Source: Candidatus Saccharibacteria bacterium CG_4_10_14_0_2_um_filter_52_9 (GTDB lineage Bacteria; Patescibacteriota; Saccharimonadia; Saccharimonadales; UBA4665). Taken from it: DNA of 17,759 nucleotides. Shown piece after piece: positions 13,020 through 17,759 of the stretch. A model generated the notes under the pieces. The model worked only from the letters and a program-made list of their open reading frames with translations. It searched no databases and was not told the origin of the DNA. Made by a program: the position numbers and the translations under genes. The stretch lies in contig PFOA01000092.1 of assembly GCA_002792275.1 (NCBI GenBank), positions 1 through 17,759 of the forward strand, written 5' to 3'. The first letter of the stretch is position 1, and each line of letters opens with the position of its first letter.

Positions 13020-13987
13020 TTGGGGATGGGGTGCGGGCGGCCCTCGAGGAATTCGCGGATTTTGAGGGCGGCGGTGGCACCTTCGCCGGCGGCTGAGGCG
13101 ATCTGCATGGTGGCACCACTGCGGATGTCGCCGGCCGCAAAAACGCCCTTCATGTTGGTGTGCAGATGTTCATCGGTGATAACGAAGCCGATTTGATCGA
13201 GGCGAATGACGGTGTTCTTGATAAATTGCGAGTTGGGCATCAGGCCTACAAACACGAAGACACCGTCGGTTTCAAATTCGACCTTTTGGCCGTCTTTGGT
13301 GCCGATAACTTTGTTAACGCCGGCCGTAGGATCCTCACCACTGCCGACAATCTCATCTGTTGTAGTACCCAGATGGACGGTTACTTTGCCCTGCTTAACG
13401 TAGTCGTCGAGCTCGTGCTGTAGGACATCGCTGGCTTTGACGGTACTGCGCACTAACAGATCAATGTGGCTGGCGAAGCGGGTCAAAAAAATGGCCTCCT
13501 GGATGGCCGAGTTGCCGCCGCCAACCACCACCAGGCGCTTGTCGCGGTAAAAGGCGCCGTCGCAGGTGGCACAGTAGTGAACGCCGCGGGCGTAATACTC
13601 TTTTTCGCCGGGAACGCCGATCTTTTTATAATCCGAGCCGGTGGCGATTAATACGGCCTTGGCCAGCATGTCGCCGCTGGTGGTAGTGAGGCGTTTGAAT
13701 TCACCCTCGTCATGAATAGCCGAAACCTCACCCAGTTCAATAACGGCACCGAAGCGCTCGGCCTGCTTCTGTAAATCGCTGGACAGTTGAAGCCCTTCGA
13801 CACCGTCGGGAAAGCCGGGATAGTTATCGATTTTATCGGTTACGGCTGCCAGGCCGCCGATTACGCCGCGCTCAAACAGCAAAGTTTCGATATCTTCGCG
13901 AGTGGTGTAGATGGCGGCGGTGAGAGCCGCCGGGCCGGTACCGACGATAATCACGTCGTGCTTGGGGACTTCGGTGGAGTCGGCCAT
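13016..13987 (-). CDS. trxB: Thioredoxin reductase
   Basis: It reduces thioredoxin-like proteins using NADPH through FAD and a redox-active disulfide. The product is 323 residues. FAD binding: GTGPAA (16-21) and AAGDIRSG near residue 285. The active site is C139-A-T-C142. NADPH binding: VVGGGNSA (about 154-161). DNYPGFP (54-60) is also typical. It starts 6 nt after the glutaredoxin stop, with no good ribosome binding site, so it is read as the second gene of a glutaredoxin-trxB operon. In such pairs the reductase often serves the adjacent glutaredoxin or NrdH-like protein. Confidence 0.95.
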   Translation of the reverse strand: MADSTEVPKHDVIIVGTGPAALTAAIYTTREDIETLLFERGVIGGLAAVTDKIDNYPGFPDGVEGLQLSSDLQKQAERFGAVIELGEVSAIHDEGEFKRLTTTSGDMLAKAVLIATGSDYKKIGVPGEKEYYARGVHYCATCDGAFYRDKRLVVVGGGNSAIQEAIFLTRFASHIDLLVRSTVKASDVLQHELDDYVKQGKVTVHLGTTTDEIVGSGEDPTAGVNKVIGTKDGQKVEFETDGVFVFVGLMPNSQFIKNTVIRLDQIGFVITDEHLHTNMKGVFAAGDIRSGATMQIASAAGEGATAALKIREFLEGRPHPIPN

Positions 13988-13993
13988 ATTTAT

Positions 13994-14242
13994 TTAGGCG
14001 ACGGCCGGTGCTAAGCGTGCGAGGTTATAGCCGACAATGACTTCTTGCGAGTCGTCGTGCCTGGTAACAACGGTGACAGGAACGGTGAGAGCGCCGCTCA
14101 GGCTCTGGGCCTCGGCTTGGCGGTGAGGGTGTTTGTCGATGTTGACTTCGTCGTAAGTCATACCTTTGGTGCCGAGATACTTTTTGACCATTTGGCAGTA
14201 GCCGCAGGTGTTGCTGGTGAAGATTGTGATGTTTTTGACCAT
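13994..14242 (-). CDS. Glutaredoxin/NrdH-like thiol protein
   Basis: The product is 82 residues, the size of small glutaredoxins and NrdH. The active site is C13-G-Y-C16, and the cis-Pro loop TVPV is at 53-56. The start ATG 14242 is chosen because GGGAG lies about 6-7 nt upstream and because it gives the family's normal N-terminus. A longer frame to 14299 is less likely. NrdH usually has CVQC or CPQC, so CGYC is closer to glutaredoxin-type centres. With trxB just downstream, electrons probably flow NADPH to TrxB to this protein, whose targets could be ribonucleotide reductase or protein disulfides. Confidence 0.88.
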   Translation of the reverse strand: MVKNITIFTSNTCGYCQMVKKYLGTKGMTYDEVNIDKHPHRQAEAQSLSGALTVPVTVVTRHDDSQEVIVGYNLARLAPAVA

Positions 14243-14335
14243 ATTGGTCTCCCTCTTATAGCGAGTCGGATACTCCGCCGTGTCTCTCAGGTACGGCATA
14301 TTTCCGGCGCGTTTGTTTATTTTATGTGCTCTAGT

Positions 14336-14350
14336 TCAGAACAATTCTGA
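14336..14350. promoter_or_regulatory. Palindrome just downstream of grx-trxB promoter
   Basis: TCAGAA-CAA-TTCTGA is a perfect 6-bp inverted repeat around a 3-nt centre. It lies at about +5 to +20 relative to the predicted transcription start, a usual place for a repressor operator. Confidence 0.5.
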
Positions 14351-14361
14351 CCGTATGCCCG

Positions 14362-14390
14362 ATTATATATAGTGCTTGCCAAAAGTTCAA
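14362..14390 (-). promoter_or_regulatory. Promoter for glutaredoxin-trxB operon
   Basis: On the minus strand: TTGAAC at 14385-14390, a 17-nt spacer, then a consensus TATAAT at 14362-14367. The predicted leader is about 110 nt long, the longest in the window. Confidence 0.6.
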
Positions 14391-14402
14391 GACACTATAT
14401 AT
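14365..14402. promoter_or_regulatory. Inverted repeat overlapping grx-trxB promoter
   Basis: ATATATAGTG-CTTG (14365-14378) pairs with 14388-14402 with a single bulged base and a 9-nt loop, giving about 14 base pairs. The arms cover the -10/spacer and the -35 region, so this could be an operator. It also lies 24 nt after the FKBP gene stop, so it might serve as that operon's terminator, but no U-tract follows on the minus strand. Confidence 0.5.
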
Positions 14403-14426
14403 TGTGCTTTTTACTCCAAATTAGCC

Positions 14427-14966
14427 TTATTGACCGATTTTGTGCAAGGTGACGTCAAACACCAGATCGGCGTTGGCCGGAATGCCCGAGCCGGCTGGCG
14501 GACTGGCGCCGTAAGCCAGATTGGCCGGAATCAGCAAGCGGCGGGTGCCGCCGACCTTCATGCCGGGAATTCCCTGCGACCAGCCGGCAATCACGCCGCT
14601 GAGCGGGAAGCTGAGCGGTTGGCCGCTGTCTAGTGAGCTCTGAAAGACGGTACCTGTGGCGGCCACAGCGCCGGTGTAGTCGACGGTAACAGTGTCACCG
14701 GCCTTGACTGCCTCCCCCGTGCCGGGCGTGCTGTCGATAGCCTGCAGGCCGGCAATAGATGCTACCGGCGTAAAGCCGGCCAATGGTTTACCTTGTAGTT
14801 GTTTGCTTGGATCCACTTTTTTTACCTCCGGGGTTGTTGCCGTTGCCGACTTATCGTTCTTATTCTGGACTGACTGCACAATAATGCCAATGGTTAGGGC
14901 CGACGATGTTAATAAAAACAGGCCTGCCAAAAACAATGCAAAGGCGCGTTCGCGTTTTTTAGCCAT
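14427..14966 (-). CDS. FKBP-type peptidyl-prolyl isomerase, membrane-anchored
   Basis: It catalyses cis-trans isomerisation of peptide bonds before proline. The product is 179 residues. Residues 1-8 are basic (MAKKRERA), 9-33 form one hydrophobic helix acting as signal anchor, 34-80 are a polar linker, and about 84-179 are one FKBP domain: GDTVTVDYTG, then GVIAGWSQGIPGMKVGG, then IPANLAYG and FDVTLHKIGQ. The domain probably faces outside and helps fold exported proteins. No lipobox Cys is seen. ATG 14966 has an ideal AAGGAGG site 5 nt upstream, within the 10-nt gap after the IMP dehydrogenase stop, so the two form an operon. Confidence 0.93.
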   Translation of the reverse strand: MAKKRERAFALFLAGLFLLTSSALTIGIIVQSVQNKNDKSATATTPEVKKVDPSKQLQGKPLAGFTPVASIAGLQAIDSTPGTGEAVKAGDTVTVDYTGAVAATGTVFQSSLDSGQPLSFPLSGVIAGWSQGIPGMKVGGTRRLLIPANLAYGASPPAGSGIPANADLVFDVTLHKIGQ

Positions 14967-14976
14967 CTATTCCTCC

Positions 14977-16119
14977 TTAAGTTGGATAACTATTACCGGC
15001 GTTGGTCACAAACAGGTCGTGGGGGTGGCTTTCGCTGAGGCTGGCGCTGGTGATGCGGCGCAGGACGGCCGTTTCCCAGAGCTGGGGAATGCTGGTGGCG
15101 CCGACGTAGTAAAAGCCGGAACGGACACCCTCCATCATGGTGCCGGCGACGGTTTCAAGGTCGCCGCTACAGGGTACCAGGCCCTCGACGCCCTCGGCCA
15201 CCAGGACGCTCTTGTTAGTGTAGCTTTTGCCGTGGAATTCGTCTTCGGAACTGATCTTTTTACCGCGTTCCATGGCGCCGATAGAGCCCATGCCGCGGTA
15301 GGTTTTGAAGCGGTAGGTTTTGGCGCCGCCGTTGATAATGCTCTGGAAGCGGCGCGGCACTTGGTCTTTGGTAAATTCGACGATTTTGCCCGGTGATTCC
15401 TCGGTAGCAGCAAACAAACGCCCCATCATAACCGATGAGGCGCCGGCGGCCAGAGCCTTGGTGATGTCCCCCATGTAGTTGATGCCGCCGTCGGCTATTA
15501 CCGGTACGCCGTGCTTTTTGGCGGCGGCGGCCGATTCGAGAATGGCCGTTAGCTGGGGCACGCCCATGCCGGAGACAATCCGGGTGGTACAGATGGCGCC
15601 CGGACCCATACCGACGCGCAAGCCGTCGACGCCGGCCTTTATAAGAGCCTCGGCGCCTTCGGCGGTGGCGATGTTACCGGCAATGACGTCGACTTTGTGG
15701 TGCTTTTTGATAAATGCAACGGCTTCGATGACAAATTTGGAGTAACCATGAGCCGAATCGACGACAATAACATCGACACCGGCCTTTACCAAGGCCTCAA
15801 CCCGCTGTTCGTAGCCGGGGCTGGAACCAACGGCCGCGCCCACCAGAACGCCGGCCTTTTTGACCTTGGCGACTTCGGCAGACTGGTCTTTGATGGTCAG
15901 GTTGCGGTGAATAATGCCGATACCGCCGAATTTGCCCAGGGCAATGGCCAGTTTGCTCTCGGTAACAGTGTCCATTGGTGCGGCCACCAACGGTGCCTTA
16001 AGGGTAATATTGCGGGTTAGCTTGGTGGTCAGGTCAATCTGGGCACGAGAAAACCCGGCGTAGCCGGGCTTAAGTAGAACGTCGTCGAATGTCAGGGTCG
16101 GGGTGAGGTCGATTTCCAT
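14977..16119 (-). CDS. guaB: IMP dehydrogenase lacking CBS domains
   Basis: It oxidises IMP to XMP with NAD, the committed step to GMP. The product is 380 residues against about 490 usual. The catalytic Cys177 is in GPGAICTTRIVSG; NPMDTVTE-type text (AAPMDTVTE, 47-55), DGGI and YRGMGSIGAM are also typical, and EGVEGLVP follows. The last two motifs favour IMP dehydrogenase over GMP reductase. The two CBS domains normally inserted after about residue 90 are missing: HRNLTIKDQ runs directly into KAGVLVGAAVG. Such proteins lose adenine/guanine nucleotide regulation but can stay active. ATG 16119 has no ribosome binding site and starts 5 nt after a -10 box. FKBP follows after 10 nt. Confidence 0.93.
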   Translation of the reverse strand: MEIDLTPTLTFDDVLLKPGYAGFSRAQIDLTTKLTRNITLKAPLVAAPMDTVTESKLAIALGKFGGIGIIHRNLTIKDQSAEVAKVKKAGVLVGAAVGSSPGYEQRVEALVKAGVDVIVVDSAHGYSKFVIEAVAFIKKHHKVDVIAGNIATAEGAEALIKAGVDGLRVGMGPGAICTTRIVSGMGVPQLTAILESAAAAKKHGVPVIADGGINYMGDITKALAAGASSVMMGRLFAATEESPGKIVEFTKDQVPRRFQSIINGGAKTYRFKTYRGMGSIGAMERGKKISSEDEFHGKSYTNKSVLVAEGVEGLVPCSGDLETVAGTMMEGVRSGFYYVGATSIPQLWETAVLRRITSASLSESHPHDLFVTNAGNSYPT

Positions 16120-16124
16120 ATTTT

Positions 16125-16154
16125 ATTCTACCCTGTTCGGGGGTCTTTTGTCAA
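16125..16154 (-). promoter_or_regulatory. Strong leaderless-type promoter for guaB
   Basis: On the minus strand: consensus TTGACA at 16149-16154, an 18-nt spacer, then TAGAAT at 16125-16130. ATG 16119 begins 5 nt after the -10 box, so transcription should start at or next to the start codon. Confidence 0.7.
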
Positions 16155-16164
16155 AATACTTACG

Positions 16165-17265
16165 CTACCAGCCACCGCCGCCACCGCCGCCACCGCCGCC
16201 ACCGGAGAAGCCGCCGCCCGAACCGCTACTGCCGGAGCTACTGGGTGCCGTAAAAGCACTATTAACGGCCGAGCCGATGCCGCTGTTCAGGCTGCTGGCC
16301 AGATAGGCGGCGTTAAAAGTGGTCCAGTTGCCGTTGTACCAGTCGGGCGGGCTGGTATACAGGCTGGCGAACTGCCCGGCCCACTGCTGTTCCACGCCCA
16401 GAACCATGGCGTAGGGTAGCAGTTTCTCAAATAATTCGACGGTTTTGACAGGTTCGCCGGCGTTGGCGGCATAGGCGGCATCCGGGCCCTGCAGCTTCTT
16501 AAGGCGCTCTTTTTCGGCCACTTCCAAGTACATCTTTAAGCCCAGGGCATGTTCTTTGGCGGCCGTACCCTTGGCGGTGCGGGCATCCATGGCCACCAAG
16601 GAGACAATGGCTATCAGGCCGCCGAGCACACCGCCAATGATGGTGTACGCGCCGAAGAAAGCGAAGCATAGCAGCAAGATGAAGATGCCGCCCAATACTT
16701 TCAGCCCGCTGTGCCGGGAAGCCAGGTTCTTGACGGAGTTATCGGCAAAATAGCCGCCGGCCGTCAGGTCGCCCTGCAACTTGGCTTGGAGCTTGCCCAC
16801 CAGGCTGTAGAGTTTATTTTTACTAGCCGAAATGTCAATCTCAGCTCCGGCTACTGGGTTGTCGAAAAGCTTGTTGAGGAGCATTTGTTCGGGCTCGTCG
16901 AGCCCCTTGAAATCCGGGTTAACCAGTTGGAGCGTGTAGCTGAGGGTATCTTTGCGTAGCTTACGGTCGTTTTTCTTTTCTACAATTTTGATGTAGCCAC
17001 GCACCGCCAAGTCGATGATGGTAGCTATGATATCGCGGTTATTAACTTTGAAGTCCGCCAGTGCGCCCATGGCCATGGGCTTCATGTCGTCCGGAGCGTC
17101 ATATTGCGGAATGATGACACCTCTGCCTTTGGCATCGCGTCCCCGCCGCCACCAGTAGCGCAAACCGCCGCCGCCCAGTAGCACCAGCGGCACCAGCACG
17201 CCGCCGATCGGCTTGGCATATTCGGCTAGGGTTTCGTACCACTTGGAAGACTGGAAGTAGCGAGA
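16165..17265 (-). pseudogene. DUF2207-type membrane protein, 5' end removed by insertion
   Basis: The open frame runs from an in-frame TAG at 17266-17268 to the stop at 16165. Its first usable start is GTG at 17199 (344 residues), but recognisable protein sequence such as KWYETLAEYAKPIGG lies before it. The part present has a membrane helix (GGVLVPLVLLGG), then WWRRGRD and a long cytoplasmic region. Next comes a hydrophobic double pass (about 168-205 of the 344), another soluble region, and a tail of Ser and Gly ending in eleven Gly and Trp. This is the C-terminal half of DUF2207 proteins, usually about 600 residues with a signal peptide and an outer N-terminal domain. Those are missing, and an IS1595-type element starts where they should be. 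Function of the family is unknown; this copy is probably inactive. Confidence 0.75.
16172..16200. repeat. 9-bp tandem repeat encoding poly-Gly tail
   Basis: CCACCGCCG is repeated three times perfectly plus a partial copy. It encodes the poly-glycine run at the C-terminus of the DUF2207-type protein. Such tracts are prone to length change by slippage. Confidence 0.8.
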
Positions 17266-17706
17266 CTATCCCTTGACACCACGTATCATCTGTAGTACAC
17301 TTAGAGTATGAAAACACCAAAGTACACGATAGATACACTACATAAAGAGTTCCCTAACGATGATGTCTGCTTAGACTTTATCTTTCAAAAGCGTTACGGA
17401 CACCTAGATTACTGCCCTAAGTGCGGAGTAATTACTAAGTTCTATCGCATCAAAACTCGTAAGTATTACAAATGTCCTCATTGTGCTTTTGAACTCTATC
17501 CACTGGCTAATACGATATTTCATAAGTCCGACACACCGCTTACTAAGTGGTTCTTTGCCATCTACTTATTCAGTAACGGTAAAAACGGTACAAGTGCTAA
17601 GGAACTTGAGCGACATTTAGGAGTTACATATAAAACGGCTTGGAGAATGGCAAAGCAGATACGCTTAATGCTACAAGAGAATGGTGGTATGCTCTCAGGC
17701 ATAATT
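17255..17706 (+). mobile_element. Partial IS1595-family insertion sequence
   Basis: The element breaks the DUF2207 gene on its left and is itself cut at about 17705. The left boundary is placed at roughly 17255 (within about 15 bases) because protein similarity of the disrupted gene ends there; no terminal repeat can be confirmed, as the partner end is not in the window. Base composition is more AT-rich than the neighbouring genes, consistent with transfer. Confidence 0.6.
17273..17301 (+). promoter_or_regulatory. Leaderless-type promoter for IS1595 transposase
   Basis: Consensus TTGACA at 17273-17278, a 17-nt spacer, then TACACT at 17296-17301, with 6 nt to ATG 17308. No ribosome binding site is present. 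Confidence 0.7.
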
Positions 17707-17724
17707 GTGTCCAGTACCCCCTAA
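17308..17724 (+). pseudogene. IS1595-family transposase, truncated
   Basis: The readable frame is 138 residues against roughly 300 for intact members. The N-terminal zinc ribbon is present (C36/C39 in CPKC and C56/C59 in CPHC), followed by the YPLANTIFHKSDTPLTKWFFAIYLF segment typical of the family and a helix-turn-helix-like stretch (ELERHLGVTYKTAWRM, about 99-114). After MLSGI, where family members continue into VEVDE with the first catalytic Asp, the sequence turns into IVSSTP and a stop. The whole DDE catalytic domain is therefore missing, and the junction at about 17704-17708 coincides with what looks like the tip of another insertion sequence. The protein cannot transpose. Confidence 0.8.
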
Positions 17725-17759
17725 ACTAGACACGTATACTTGTTAGTAAATTAGGAGGT
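17706..17759 (+). mobile_element. Left end of a second insertion sequence, IS3-like
   Basis: The sequence starting TGTCCAGTACCCCC at 17708 and continuing to TAGACA at about 17727-17732 has the TG start, C-run and GACA spacing of IS150-group IS3 left ends, as I recall them. It also holds an internal inverted repeat: GTGTCCAGT (17707-17715) against ACTAGACAC (17725-17733), eight of nine pairing. AGGAGGT at 17753-17759 is a perfect ribosome binding site at the window edge, so an orfA start codon is expected just outside. Confidence 0.45.

Overview
The window looks like a chromosomal segment from a member of the Patescibacteria (Candidate Phyla Radiation), most likely a Candidatus Saccharibacteria (TM7) relative. 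This is an inference from gene style, not from a marker gene. The signs are compact genes with short or overlapping junctions, a secreted protein and a pilin with N-termini of the kind seen in TM7 genomes, a transketolase split into two genes, an IMP dehydrogenase without CBS domains, and many genes whose -10 box lies only 5-6 nt before the start codon. There is no rRNA, tRNA or CRISPR array.

Layout, left to right. At 1-280 the edge is scrambled: a possible transposon end, a truncated pilin start (104-193) and a small copy of the 3' end of the LOG gene. Next, on the minus strand, come a complete pilin-like gene (277-855), a LOG-family gene (878-1444) and an unrecognised 414-residue gene (1460-2704). 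A strong inverted repeat (2781-2879) separates these from a PfkB-family sugar kinase (2878-3882), a short coiled-coil protein and a zinc-ribbon protein.

A carbon-metabolism block follows, all on the minus strand and transcribed right to left: GAPDH, RpiB, Rpe, transketolase N, transketolase C and class II FBP aldolase (9416 down to 4456). Together these join the non-oxidative pentose phosphate pathway to lower glycolysis. Beyond it are a Nudix hydrolase and inorganic pyrophosphatase pair with a one-base overlap, then a divergent glycerophosphodiester phosphodiesterase.

The region 11424-14300 holds a secreted protein, an FAD/NAD(P) oxidoreductase of the ferredoxin reductase superfamily, thioredoxin reductase and glutaredoxin, so it is a redox block. 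An IMP dehydrogenase-FKBP isomerase operon follows (16119 down to 14427). The right end is a DUF2207-type membrane protein whose 5' half has been cut off by an IS1595-family element. That element's transposase is itself broken after about 130 codons by what appears to be the left end of a second, IS3-like element running out of the window.

I see no clearly new multi-gene system. The most interesting signals are regulatory and architectural: recurring leaderless-type promoters, palindromes wrapped around the glutaredoxin-thioredoxin reductase promoter, a triple TGATACAC motif upstream of GAPDH, two convergent gene pairs sharing one CTAG as both stop codons, the duplicated LOG-tail/pilin-start segment, and the nested insertion sequences.
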